Assembly (NCBI GenBank): GCA_026125895.1
Contig: JAHCKG010000005.1
Coordinates: 62,001-126,000 of the forward strand
DNA: 64,000 nt
Direction of reading: 5' to 3'
DNA from: Pseudolabrys sp.
GTDB taxonomy: Bacteria; Pseudomonadota; Alphaproteobacteria; Rhizobiales; Xanthobacteraceae
Position 1 is the first letter of the stretch; each line of letters starts with the position of its first letter. Of this stretch, positions 37,025 through 45,690 are shown one piece after another. The position numbers and the translations under genes were made by a program. A model generated the notes under the pieces. The model saw nothing but the letters and a program-made list of their open reading frames with translations. It ran no database searches and was not told the origin of the DNA.

Positions 37025-37840
37025 ATGAGCCTCGCCGGCACCGCGCCTGCCGTCCCGCGCGTCTGGCGCAAGCCGCCGCTGATCAAGAGCCCGGCGCTGC
37101 GCTGGAGCATCGCGCTCGGCGCGGCGCTTTATCTCGCCGCCGCCTTCGGCACCACCGAGGTGAATTGGGGCCGCGTCTGGGAAGGCTTGCCGCGCGGCGC
37201 GCGGTTCTTCGCCGCGTTCTTTCCGCCGGACTTCACCACGCGCTCGTCGGAAATCTTCGACGGTATTCTCGAGAGCATCTGGATGACATTGGTCGCCACG
37301 GCGATCGGCATCGTGCTGTCGATCCCGGTTGGCCTCGGCGCCGCCAGGAACGTCGCGCCGGCACCGGTCTATTATGTCTGCCGCGGCTTCCTCGCCGTGT
37401 CGCGCAGCTTCCAGGAGATCATTCTGGCGATCTTCTTCGTCAAATTGTTCGGCTTCGGCCCGTTCGCCGGCGTCGTGACGCTCGCCTTCGCCACCATCGG
37501 CTTCTACGGCAAGCTGCTCGCCGAAGACATCGAGGACATGGACCCGAGCCAGGCCGAGGCCGTGCGCGCCACCGGCGCGAGCTGGCTGCAATGGATCAAT
37601 TTCGGCATCCAGCCGCAGGTCCTGCCGCGCATGCTCGGCCTCGCGCTGTACCGCGTCGACATCAATTTCCGCGAGTCGGCGGTGGTCGGCATCGTCGGCG
37701 CCGGCGGCATCGGCGCCACGCTCGACACCGCGTTCAACCGCTACGAGTTCGATTCCGCCGCCGCCATTCTGCTGGTCATCATCGGCATCGTGATGCTGAT
37801 GGAATATCTCTCCGGCTATATCCGGCGCTGGGTGCAGTGA
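37025..37840 (+). CDS. phnE: Phosphonate ABC transporter permease PhnE (first copy)
   Basis: 271 residues, six membrane segments. SIPVGLGAARNVAPAPVYYV, VSRSFQEIILAIFFVKLFG and the EAA-loop-like DPSQAEAVRATGASWLQWIN are PhnE features. Its last base overlaps the ATG of the next permease (TGATG). The two PhnE proteins presumably form a heterodimeric channel. Confidence 0.92.
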   Translation: MSLAGTAPAVPRVWRKPPLIKSPALRWSIALGAALYLAAAFGTTEVNWGRVWEGLPRGARFFAAFFPPDFTTRSSEIFDGILESIWMTLVATAIGIVLSIPVGLGAARNVAPAPVYYVCRGFLAVSRSFQEIILAIFFVKLFGFGPFAGVVTLAFATIGFYGKLLAEDIEDMDPSQAEAVRATGASWLQWINFGIQPQVLPRMLGLALYRVDINFRESAVVGIVGAGGIGATLDTAFNRYEFDSAAAILLVIIGIVMLMEYLSGYIRRWVQ

Positions 37841-38655
37841 TGGCGGTGGCGATCCGGCAGGGCACCAAGGTCTGGCAGCGGCGCGATCGCGCCGCGCAGT
37901 TCGCGATCTGGGCGGCGTGGCTCGCCGGCGTCGCCGTACTGGTGGTGAGCTGGAGCTTCATCAGCGAAAAGACGATCTGGGCCTTCGTGCTCGACGCGCC
38001 GCAGCAGGCCGCCGATCTCGGCGTGCGCATGGTGCCGCCGGACTGGGGCTTCATCGGCGCGCTATGGCGGCCGATGTGGGACACGATCAATATGGCGACG
38101 CTCGGCACGGTGATGGGCATCGTCATCGCGGTGCCGGTCGCCTTCTGCGCGGCGCGCAACACCACGCCGAGCGCCGCCATCGTTCGGCCGATCGCGATGT
38201 TCATCATCGTCTCGTCGCGGTCGATCAACTCGCTGATCTGGGCGCTGATGCTGGTGACGATCATCGGCCCCGGCGTGCTCGCCGGCATCCTGGCGATCGG
38301 GCTGCGCTCGATCGGCTTCTGCGCCAAGCTGCTGTACGAGGCGATCGAGGAGATCGACGAGTCGCAAGTGGACGCGGTGCGCGCCACCGGCGCGAGTTCG
38401 CCGCAGGTGACGGCCTACGGCATCGTGCCCCAGGTGATGCCGGCCTTCGCCGGCATCTCGGTGTTCCGTTGGGACATCAACATCCGCGAGTCGACCGTGC
38501 TCGGGCTGGTCGGGGCGGGCGGCATCGGCCTGCCGCTGAACTCGGCGATCACGACTTTGGCCTGGACGCAGGTGTCTCTGATCCTGCTGGTGATCATCGC
38601 CAGCGTGGTGCTCAGCGAATGGATCTCGGCCAAGGTGCGCCAGGCGATCATCTGA
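37840..38655 (+). CDS. phnE: Phosphonate ABC transporter permease PhnE (second copy)
   Basis: 271 residues and clearly related to the gene before it: AVPVAFCAARNTTPSAAIVRP, SSRSINSLIWALMLVTIIGPG and DESQVDAVRATGASSPQVTAYG parallel the same positions. ATG at 37840 overlaps the stop of phnE1. It closes the transporter operon; no C-P lyase or phosphonatase gene follows, so the degradation enzymes must lie elsewhere or the ligand may be phosphite. Confidence 0.92.
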   Translation: MAVAIRQGTKVWQRRDRAAQFAIWAAWLAGVAVLVVSWSFISEKTIWAFVLDAPQQAADLGVRMVPPDWGFIGALWRPMWDTINMATLGTVMGIVIAVPVAFCAARNTTPSAAIVRPIAMFIIVSSRSINSLIWALMLVTIIGPGVLAGILAIGLRSIGFCAKLLYEAIEEIDESQVDAVRATGASSPQVTAYGIVPQVMPAFAGISVFRWDINIRESTVLGLVGAGGIGLPLNSAITTLAWTQVSLILLVIIASVVLSEWISAKVRQAII

Positions 38656-38699
38656 GGCGGCCCACCGCCTGCCGCGCCATCCAGCCGGGGCGGGCCTCT

Positions 38700-38723
38700 A
38701 TATTTCGATAATTCTAGAAATAT
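38700..38723. promoter_or_regulatory. Candidate ArsR operator before arsR
   Basis: TTCGATAATTCTAGAA (38704-38719) sits within longer arms ATATTTC / GAAATAT (38700-38706, 38717-38723). The same 16-mer recurs before the flavoprotein gene at 39101-39116. Repetition within 400 bases and palindromic arms indicate the binding site of the adjacent ArsR repressor. Confidence 0.8.
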
Positions 38724-38760
38724 GGTTGACTCGCCGCCGCCCTGCGCCTATCGTCAGGGC

Positions 38761-39084
38761 ATGAAGATCGATGACGCCGCCGCACGCCTCGAAGCCCTCG
38801 GCAATCCGACCCGCCTGCAGATCTACCGCGCCCTGGTACGCGCGGGCGATCCGGGGCTTCCGGTCGGCAAGCTGCAGGCCAAACTGGATATCGCCGCCTC
38901 GACGTTGTCGCATCATCTCAAGACGCTGATGGCGGTCGAACTCATCACCCAGGAGCGGCAAACAACGACGCTGATCTGCCGCGCCAACTACAAGGCCATG
39001 CACGGCCTCATCGGCTTCCTCGCCGACGAATGCTGCGCCGACGCCGGCTGCGCGCCGTCCGCCGCGAAATCCAAGGTCGCCTGA
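38761..39084 (+). CDS. ArsR-family metalloregulator
   Basis: 107 residues. The winged-helix DNA-binding domain covers about residues 15-75, with LDIAASTLSHHLKTLMAVEL as the recognition helix. The C-terminal DECCADAGC places Cys91, Cys92 and Cys97 in a CC-x4-C cluster, close to the As(III) site of Acidithiobacillus-type ArsR (CC-x5-C). ATG at 38761 is chosen; an upstream ATG at 38722 lies inside the operator. It probably represses itself and the downstream flavoprotein/MFS genes and is released by arsenite or another soft metalloid. Confidence 0.88.
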   Translation: MKIDDAAARLEALGNPTRLQIYRALVRAGDPGLPVGKLQAKLDIAASTLSHHLKTLMAVELITQERQTTTLICRANYKAMHGLIGFLADECCADAGCAPSAAKSKVA

Positions 39085-39100
39085 TTTTTTTGCTCGCTAG

Positions 39101-39116
39101 TTCGATAATTCTAGAA
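39101..39116. promoter_or_regulatory. Second ArsR-type operator, before the flavoprotein gene
   Basis: Exact second copy of the 16-mer TTCGATAATTCTAGAA, ending 11 bases before the chosen flavoprotein ATG (39128). It suggests that the flavoprotein-MFS pair has its own ArsR-controlled promoter or that read-through is blocked by bound repressor. Confidence 0.78.
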
Positions 39117-39127
39117 GGATGGATGTC

Positions 39128-40513
39128 ATGGGTACGCAGGGCAAGACGGTCGCCATCATCGGCGCCGGACCGGTCGGTCTCGCGGCGGCGGCGCATGCGC
39201 TGGAGCGCGGGCTGACACCGGTCGTGGTCGAAGCCGGCGTCGAGGCGGGACACGCCGTGCGCCAGTGGGGTCATGTGCGCATGTTCTCGCCCTGGGAATA
39301 CAACATCGACCGTGCCGCCGAGCGACTCCTGAAGGCGGTGGGCTGGAATTCACCCGATCCGCAGCAATATCCGACGGGCGGCGAACTGGCCGAGCGCTAT
39401 CTCGCGCCGCTCGCCGAACGCACCGCGCTCAAGGATCACATCCGCACGGCGAGCCGCGTCACGGCGATCGCCCGCGTCGGCTTCGACAAGGTGAAGACCA
39501 AAGGCCGCGAGCATGCGCCCTTCGAGCTGCGTTATCGGAACGGGGCAGGACAGGGGACGTTGCGCGCCGATTTTGTCATCGACGCCTCGGGTTCGTGGAC
39601 GTCGCCCAATCCGGCCGGCGCCGACGGGCTGACCGCGATCGGCGAAACGGAGGCGCAGGCCCGCATCGCCTATGCCATGCCCGACGTACTCGGACGCGAC
39701 CGAGCGCGCTATGCCGGCCGGAAAGTCGCGGTGCTCGGCAGCGGCCATTCCGCCGTCGGTACGCTGATCGATCTCGTCCGCCTCAAGCAGGACGAACCGG
39801 CGACGCAAGCGATCTGGCTGGTGCGCGGCGACCGGCCCGAAAAGGCCTTCGGTGGCGGCGCCAACGACAAGCTGGCGGCGCGCGGCGAGCTCGGCGCGCG
39901 CCTCGCGCAGCTGGTGGGCGACGGCGCCATCGACGTTCAGGCAAGCTTCCCCGTCACTCACATCGCGTTGCGCGACGACGGCCTGCGCATCGGCGCGGGA
40001 TCGTCCTGCTGCGGCCGCAGCGTCGTGGTCGATGAACTGATCGTGGCGACCGGCTTCCGGCCCGATCTGTCGTTCCTGCGCGAGATGCGGGTGGCGCTCG
40101 ATCCGGCACTCGAATCCGCGCAGGCACTCGGCCCGCTGATCGATCCGAACGAGCACAGTTGCGGCACGGTGCGGCCGCATGGCGCCCGCGAGCTGGCGCA
40201 GCCGGAACCGGGCTTCTACATTGCCGGCATGAAATCGTACGGCCGGGCGCCGACCTTCCTCATGCTCACCGGCTACGAGCAGGTCCGCTCGATTGTCGCC
40301 GATATCGTTGGTGACCGGGCCGGCGCCGAACGCGTCGAACTCGTGCTGCCGGAAACCGGCGTGTGCAGCCTGTCGCCGGTTGCCGGTGAAGCGTCCGGCT
40401 GTTGCGGCGGGCCGGCGAAGGCGGATACTAGCGCCTGCTGCGCCGCCGACGAAACGGCGAAGGCGCAGACCGGCAGCGGCTGCGGCTGCGGCCCGACGGG
40501 ACAGGCCGCGTGA
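39128..40513 (+). CDS. FAD/NAD(P)-dependent flavoprotein with cysteine-rich tail (ArsR-linked)
   Basis: 461 residues. The N-terminal FAD loop is VAIIGAGPVGLAAAAHALERG, and a second nucleotide loop is VAVLGSGHSAVGTLIDL, as in flavin monooxygenases and disulfide reductases. TGFRPDLSFL is the ATG-box near the C-terminus. The last ~50 residues carry clustered cysteines: GVCSLS, SGCCGG, SACCAADE and SGCGCG, plus an internal SSCCGRS. Such a tail can bind thiophilic metals. It lies 44 bases after arsR, behind a copy of the ArsR operator. Oxidation or reduction of an arsenical is inferred. ATG 39119 is an alternative start. Confidence 0.85.
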   Translation: MGTQGKTVAIIGAGPVGLAAAAHALERGLTPVVVEAGVEAGHAVRQWGHVRMFSPWEYNIDRAAERLLKAVGWNSPDPQQYPTGGELAERYLAPLAERTALKDHIRTASRVTAIARVGFDKVKTKGREHAPFELRYRNGAGQGTLRADFVIDASGSWTSPNPAGADGLTAIGETEAQARIAYAMPDVLGRDRARYAGRKVAVLGSGHSAVGTLIDLVRLKQDEPATQAIWLVRGDRPEKAFGGGANDKLAARGELGARLAQLVGDGAIDVQASFPVTHIALRDDGLRIGAGSSCCGRSVVVDELIVATGFRPDLSFLREMRVALDPALESAQALGPLIDPNEHSCGTVRPHGARELAQPEPGFYIAGMKSYGRAPTFLMLTGYEQVRSIVADIVGDRAGAERVELVLPETGVCSLSPVAGEASGCCGGPAKADTSACCAADETAKAQTGSGCGCGPTGQAA

Positions 40514-40538
40514 GCGGGGCGACGGCGGGGGATCGGCC

Positions 40539-41744
40539 ATGCGCCTGACCGGCCGTCCGCTCGTCGTCGCGATGTGTTTCGGCCAGCTCGGCAATCTGCT
40601 GCCGCACGTGGCGGTGCCCGCCGTCATGCCGCAGCACCTGATGCCGTTATGGTCGCTGAGCGGCGCCGAGGCAGGCCTGATGGCGAGCGCCTTTGCCTTC
40701 GGCTACATGCTGGCGGTGCCGGTGCTGACGACGCTGACGGATCGCATCGACGCGCGGCTGATCCTGCTCGTCGGTTCGGCGGCGACGGCGCTGGCCACTC
40801 TGGCCTTCGGCCTGTTCGCGCGCGGCCTGTGGTCGGCGTCGCTGATTTGGGGCCTCGCCGGCATCGGCTTTGCCGGCGCCTACATGCCCGGCCTCAAGGC
40901 GCTGACGGACCGCCTGCCGCCCGGCGACGTGTCGCGCAGCGTCACGCTCTACACGTCGAGCTTTTCATTCGGCGTCGGCCTGTCCTTTCTGGTCGCGCAA
41001 CTGGCGGCAGAATGGCTCGGCTGGCGCGCCGCCTTCTTCATCACGGGGCTCGGCCCCTTCGCCATGGTGGCGGCGTGCCTGGCCATGGGGTCGGTGAAGC
41101 CCCTGCCGGTGCAGCGGCGGCTGTTCGATTTCGGTCCGGTCCTGCGCAACCGCACCGCCATGGGCTATGTGCTCGGCTACGGCGCGCATTGTTTCGAGCT
41201 CTATGGCATCCGCACCTGGCTGGTGGCGTTCTGGAGCTTTGTCGTCATGCACAACGGCGGCGCGGCCGTGCTCGGTCCCGTGGCCGTGAGCGTCCTGTTC
41301 TCGCTCCTGGCGATGCCGGCGAGCATCCTCGGCAACGAATGGGCGCTGCGTTTCGGCCGCCACCGCGCACTGACCGTGTTGATGATCGCCTCGGCAGTGA
41401 TTGCGCTCACGATCGGCCTGTCGGCCGGCGCCCCGCCGCTGCTGCTGCTTCTTCTGCTTCTGCTGTACGCATTTTCGGTGCCCTCCGACTCCGGCACGCT
41501 GACTTCCGGCATGACGATGAGCGCCGCGCCCTCGCACAAAGGCGCGACCATGGCGATGCACACCACGGTCGGCTTCGGCCTCTCGGCGTTCGGAGCTTGG
41601 GGCGCGGGCGTGACGCTGGATCTGGCCGGCGGACCAGAAAGTACTTCCGGGTGGCTCGCCGTGTTCGTGCTGCTTGCCGGCTCGATCCTGCTCGGACCGC
41701 TGGCGCTGTGGTGGTCGCGCCGCGGTGGCGAAGAGACCGTCTAA
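40539..41744 (+). CDS. MFS transporter linked to the ArsR/flavoprotein module
   Basis: 401 residues with 12 hydrophobic segments. TDRIDARLILLVGSAATAL is the loop 2-3 motif, and a very Leu-rich helix (SAGAPPLLLLLLLLLYAF) is present. SVTLYTSSFSFGVGLSF and GMTMSAAPSHKGATMAMHTTVGFG are conserved-looking stretches. It starts 26 bases after the flavoprotein stop, so they are probably co-transcribed. An export role for the flavoprotein product or substrate is inferred from context. GGGGGAT precedes the ATG. Confidence 0.85.
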   Translation: MRLTGRPLVVAMCFGQLGNLLPHVAVPAVMPQHLMPLWSLSGAEAGLMASAFAFGYMLAVPVLTTLTDRIDARLILLVGSAATALATLAFGLFARGLWSASLIWGLAGIGFAGAYMPGLKALTDRLPPGDVSRSVTLYTSSFSFGVGLSFLVAQLAAEWLGWRAAFFITGLGPFAMVAACLAMGSVKPLPVQRRLFDFGPVLRNRTAMGYVLGYGAHCFELYGIRTWLVAFWSFVVMHNGGAAVLGPVAVSVLFSLLAMPASILGNEWALRFGRHRALTVLMIASAVIALTIGLSAGAPPLLLLLLLLLYAFSVPSDSGTLTSGMTMSAAPSHKGATMAMHTTVGFGLSAFGAWGAGVTLDLAGGPESTSGWLAVFVLLAGSILLGPLALWWSRRGGEETV

Positions 41745-41751
41745 ACGCCGC

Positions 41752-42723
41752 TTACAGCGCCGCTTCCAGCCTGGCGTAGAGCGGATTGTCCTTGGAGAAC
41801 ACGTAATCGAGGTCGGCGACTGCGACCGCTTCGGCGCCGCGCTCACGCAGGAACGACGTCAGCGCGTAGACTTGCGCCGGCGGGCAGTGCAGCGTCAGCA
41901 TGCCCGACGAGGTCGGGCCGCCGAACGGCGTTTCGACGCCGAACTTCGCTTTCGCGTCATCGACCACCTTGCCGTCGCAGGCGGCAAAGCGCGAGCGCAC
42001 CTCGCGGAAGGCACGGGCGCGGGCCTGCGCGGCGATGCGATCGAGGATGACGCGCGCGGTCTCGCGCTGCTCGGCCGTCCACTCCGCCTTGCGCGCGGCG
42101 ACGAGATTGGCCTGCGAGCGCAGGATGATGCCGTCGTCGATGATCTTCAGCGCGTTGGCGGCCAAAGTCGCGCCGGTCGTGGTGATGTCGACGATCATCT
42201 CGGCGGTGCCGGCGGCGGGCGCGCCTTCGGTGGCGCCGGCGCTCTCGACGATGCGATAGTCGATGACGCCATGCCGGGCAAAGAACTCGCGCGTCAGGTT
42301 GATGTACTTGGTTGCGACGCGCATCTTGCGGCCGTGATGCTGGCGGAAGCCGGTGGCGACGTCGTCGATGTCGGCCATGGTGCGCACGTCGATCCAGGCC
42401 TGCGGCACCGCGACGATGACATTGGCCGAGCCGAAGCCGAGCGGCTCGATGAGCACGACGCGGTCGTCGGCGTCGGCGATCTGTTCGCGGATCAGATCTT
42501 CGCCGGTGACGCCCATATGCACGGAGCCGGCGGCGAGTTGCGCGGTGATTTCGCTGGCCGACAGATAAGCGACCTCGACGCCGTCGAGGCCGGCGACGGC
42601 GCCGCGATAGTCGCGGGCGCCGCGCGGCTTGACGAGTTGCAGGCCAGAGCGCGCGAAGAACGCTTCGGCGTTTTCCTGGAGCCGGCCCTTGGCGGGCACG
42701 GCGAGAACGAGCGGCGCGCTCAT
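41752..42723 (-). CDS. hisG: ATP phosphoribosyltransferase HisG
   Basis: 323 residues. First enzyme of histidine biosynthesis (PRPP + ATP to PR-ATP). [44 protein letters not shown] and [18 protein letters not shown] (PRPP loop) are visible. The C-terminal ~60 residues ([20 protein letters not shown]) look like the ACT-type regulatory domain, which short HisZ-dependent HisG proteins lack. The start overlaps the hisZ stop by 4 bases (ATGA), so the pair is translationally coupled. Confidence 0.95.
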   Translation of the reverse strand: MSAPLVLAVPAKGRLQENAEAFFARSGLQLVKPRGARDYRGAVAGLDGVEVAYLSASEITAQLAAGSVHMGVTGEDLIREQIADADDRVVLIEPLGFGSANVIVAVPQAWIDVRTMADIDDVATGFRQHHGRKMRVATKYINLTREFFARHGVIDYRIVESAGATEGAPAAGTAEMIVDITTTGATLAANALKIIDDGIILRSQANLVAARKAEWTAEQRETARVILDRIAAQARARAFREVRSRFAACDGKVVDDAKAKFGVETPFGGPTSSGMLTLHCPPAQVYALTSFLRERGAEAVAVADLDYVFSKDNPLYARLEAAL

Positions 42724-43883
42724 GCTGCGCCTCCATAGTCGGAGAGGCGTTCGATCCACACCGAGAAGCCGACCGCCGGGATCGGTTCGGCGGCGCCGAG
42801 GCGCGTCAGCAAGCCGTCATAACGGCCGCCGGCGACCAGCGGATCGCCGGTGCGCGCCGGATCGGTCAGTTCGAACACGAAGCCGGTGTAGTAGTCGAAG
42901 CCGCGGCCGAAGGCGGTGGAGAAATGCACGCGCTTCAAGTCGATGTCGCGCGCGGCGAGGAAGCCGTTGCGGCTTTCCAGCAGATCGAGTGAAGGCGCCA
43001 GTTCGCTGGCGAGATTGGCGTCGGCGGCGAGCGCGCGCAGGTCGGCGGCGGCGTCGTCCGGATCGCCGGCGATGGCGAGGAAGCGTTCGATCAGGCCGCG
43101 CACGTCGCGCGGCAGCTTGGTCGAAGCGCCCAGCGCCGATTGCTCGAGGAAGCGGTCGGCGATCTCGGCGACCGAGCGGCCGCCGACGGCGGTGATGCCG
43201 GCGATCGAGAGGAGGTCGGTGACCAGCGCGTGCGCGCCTTTCGGGTCGGAGCCGGCGAGCGCGGCGAGCACGCCCTGGTATTCCGGCCGGCCGTTATTGC
43301 CGCCGAGCATGAGGCGGTCGAGGTCCTGCGCCAGGTTGGTCTTGCGGTTGAAATCCTTGATCAGGCGGCGCTTCCACGCCGGCGCCAGGTCGAGTGCGGC
43401 GATCAGCGCCGCGAACAAAGCGACGTCGCCGGTGCGCATCTCCGGCGCCGCCAGACCGTATCCGGCGGTCGCCTCCAGCCCGAGCGCCAGCATTTCCGCA
43501 TCCGCTGCTGCCGTATCGGGACGCCCGAAGCTTTCGATACCGGCTTGCAGGAATTCGGCCGGGCCGTCGGCGCGGTGGCGAAAAACCTTGCCGAGATAGG
43601 AAAACGATGCCGGCCGGCCGGCCGCCGGGGAGGCGAGGTAATCGCGCGACACCGGGATGGTCAGATCCGGCCGCAGGCAGAGTTCGGAGCCGCCGGGGGC
43701 GGTGGTCAGGAACATGCGGCGGCGGATGTCCTCGCCGGACAGGTCGAGGAACGGCTCGGCCGGCTGCAGGATGGCCGGCGCAACGCGGGCGTAGCCGGCG
43801 CGCTCATAGGAGGCGACCAGCGCCTCGGCGCGTACGTCCGGGGCCGCGGCCCCCAAGCCCAGTTGTTCCGAATTTCCGTCCAT
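42720..43883 (-). CDS. hisZ: ATP phosphoribosyltransferase regulatory subunit HisZ
   Basis: 387 residues. A HisRS-like class II fold without tRNA-charging function; [35 protein letters not shown] and [14 protein letters not shown] correspond to motif 2 and the histidine-binding region. It regulates HisG by sensing histidine. It overlaps hisG by 4 bases. In related genomes hisS is usually next to it; here a 2.1-kb plus-strand island separates them. Confidence 0.93.
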   Translation of the reverse strand: MDGNSEQLGLGAAAPDVRAEALVASYERAGYARVAPAILQPAEPFLDLSGEDIRRRMFLTTAPGGSELCLRPDLTIPVSRDYLASPAAGRPASFSYLGKVFRHRADGPAEFLQAGIESFGRPDTAAADAEMLALGLEATAGYGLAAPEMRTGDVALFAALIAALDLAPAWKRRLIKDFNRKTNLAQDLDRLMLGGNNGRPEYQGVLAALAGSDPKGAHALVTDLLSIAGITAVGGRSVAEIADRFLEQSALGASTKLPRDVRGLIERFLAIAGDPDDAAADLRALAADANLASELAPSLDLLESRNGFLAARDIDLKRVHFSTAFGRGFDYYTGFVFELTDPARTGDPLVAGGRYDGLLTRLGAAEPIPAVGFSVWIERLSDYGGAA

Positions 43884-44127
43884 CGCCGTCTCATAACCTC
43901 AAGTCTGGCGGCCCTTTAGCACGTCAAGTTTAAGGTTTCGACGACGAATGCCGCCCGCCGTTAACGGTGCCTCTCGGTAAATGGCTGGTGTCGTTAACAA
44001 ATTTTCCGCCTTGGTTCGGCTCGGTAATTTCCGGCGGCAGGACGGCTGCGGCCGGGACAATCCCTGCGTTGTAGGTAAGAAATTTTCAACATAAGGCGGT
44101 TTCACTGGTATCAGGAGGCCGTGCCCG

Positions 44128-44610
44128 ATGCCCTATACCGTCACCAAAGAGGTGGTGGACGCGTTCTACGACGCCTTCGTCAAACCGGACGGCGACAAGC
44201 TTGCCGATCTGGTTCACGACGACGTGCGCTGGACGACGCGCGGCCCCATCGACGTTCTCAGGTTCTGCGGCACCCACCACGGCAAGGCCCAGGTCCTGGA
44301 GCTCGCCACCAAGACGCTTCCGACCGTGTTCACAGACATCAAGCTGGTGCGCGAGTCGCTGGTCATCGACGGCGACCGCGCGGCGGCCCTGAATTTCCAG
44401 ACGGCGCAGCGCCGCGCCGACGGCCGCGTCATCACCTATCGGTTCGCGCACTTTTTCCGCTTCATGGATGGCAAGGTGATCGAGACCACCACCATCATCG
44501 ACACCTTCAATGCCGCCGAGCAGGTCCTCGGCCACGCGCTGCCGCGCGACGGCGTGCTCACCATGATGGGGGCCACGCCGGCTGAGCTCAACGATCTGGT
44601 GTTCCTATGA
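44128..44610 (+). CDS. SnoaL-like / NTF2-fold protein (first of a tandem pair)
   Basis: 160 residues, a nuclear transport factor 2-like fold. HDDVRWTTRGPIDVLRFCGTHHGK and TYRFAHFFRFMDGKVIETTTI are typical SnoaL/polyketide-cyclase-like segments, and DTFNAAEQVLGH is shared with the next gene. AGGAGG lies at 44112-44117. It overlaps the next gene by 4 bases (ATGA). The family includes steroid isomerases and cyclases as well as binding proteins, so the activity cannot be assigned. Confidence 0.82.
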   Translation: MPYTVTKEVVDAFYDAFVKPDGDKLADLVHDDVRWTTRGPIDVLRFCGTHHGKAQVLELATKTLPTVFTDIKLVRESLVIDGDRAAALNFQTAQRRADGRVITYRFAHFFRFMDGKVIETTTIIDTFNAAEQVLGHALPRDGVLTMMGATPAELNDLVFL

Positions 44611-45092
44611 CGCTGAACCCCGGTACGGCCGAGCAGGTCGTCGATCGCGCCTTCGTCGAAGCCTATTTCAACGCCTTTGCGGCGCGCGATACCGAGACCT
44701 TCGCCACTTATCTGCACGACAACGTACGCTGGATGATCAGTGGTCCGATCGACGTCATTCCCTATTGCGGGGTTCACCACGGCAAAGCCGCCGTCATCGA
44801 TGTGATGGCGCGCCGGGCCCGCAGTGTCCTTGGCGTCACCCACATCGCGCGCGAGCAGTTCCTGATCCAGGGAAACCAGGGTGCGGCGCTGACGCGCCTG
44901 ACCGCGCAAATGCGGGCCGACGGCCGCACCATCAGCTACCGCATCGCCAACTTCTTCCGTTTCGAGGACGGCAGGCTGATCGAAAACGTGTCGCTGATGG
45001 ACAGCTTCGATGCCGCCGAGCAGGTGCTCGGCCATGTCATCGACGTCGATGACGCGCCGCCGCTGGCGAACGGCAATATCGCGATCGTCTGA
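44607..45092 (+). CDS. SnoaL-like / NTF2-fold protein (second of a tandem pair)
   Basis: 161 residues and a paralogue of the gene before it: both share VRW, GPIDV, CG-x-HHGKA-x-V, RADGR, FFRF-x-DG and AAEQVLGH. Several other positions differ, so they have diverged and may form a heterodimer. The overlapping ATGA start couples translation. No signal peptide is present, so it acts in the cytoplasm. Confidence 0.82.
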   Translation: MTLNPGTAEQVVDRAFVEAYFNAFAARDTETFATYLHDNVRWMISGPIDVIPYCGVHHGKAAVIDVMARRARSVLGVTHIAREQFLIQGNQGAALTRLTAQMRADGRTISYRIANFFRFEDGRLIENVSLMDSFDAAEQVLGHVIDVDDAPPLANGNIAIV

Positions 45093-45174
45093 ACGCCGGC
45101 TCTGTGATGGCCGTCACGCCGCTTCCTTGAGCTGGGGGATAATCTCCGACCGTTCCATCGTTCGGAGACCGAGC

Positions 45175-45690
45175 ATGCGCCATCTGTCCGCCGTCGCCTT
45201 CGCAATTCTCGCCGCCACGCCTGCACTGGCTCTCGACATGCCGGCACGCAAAGCCGGACTGTGGGAACTGAAGATGGACTTCGTCGGCCGCGAGCTGCCG
45301 GGCCAGACCATGAAGCAGTGCATCGATGCGGCGACCGACAAGTTGATGAACCAGGCCTATGGCGGCGCCAGCAAGGAAGCCTGCGCCAAGGAGGACGTTT
45401 CGAACGCCGGCGGCGTCATGACCATCGATTCCGTGTGCAAGTTCGGCCCGGCTACCGTGACCTCGCACGCCGTGGTCTCCGGCAGCTTCGACAGCGCCTA
45501 TTCGGTGGACGTCCAATCGACCCGCGAGGGCGGGCCGCCGATGCCGGGCGGCGGCAAGAGCCACATGAAGATCGCGGCGAAATGGCTCGGGCCCTGCGCC
45601 GCCGGGCAGAAGCCGGGCGACATCGTCATGCCGAACGGCATGACGATGAACGTGCTCGACATGGCGCCGCCGGGCGCGCCGCGCCGCTGA
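45175..45690 (+). CDS. DUF3617 family periplasmic protein
   Basis: 171 residues. A signal peptide (MRHLSAVAFAILAATPALAL) and KAGLWELKMDFVG, TMKQCIDAATDKLM, GVMTIDSVCKFGPATVTSHAV match DUF3617. Conserved cysteines (QCID, EACAK, VCKF, GPC) may form disulfides. CGGAGA lies ahead of the ATG. It lies downstream of the SnoaL pair on the same strand, 82 bases away. Function unknown. Confidence 0.82.
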   Translation: MRHLSAVAFAILAATPALALDMPARKAGLWELKMDFVGRELPGQTMKQCIDAATDKLMNQAYGGASKEACAKEDVSNAGGVMTIDSVCKFGPATVTSHAVVSGSFDSAYSVDVQSTREGGPPMPGGGKSHMKIAAKWLGPCAAGQKPGDIVMPNGMTMNVLDMAPPGAPRR

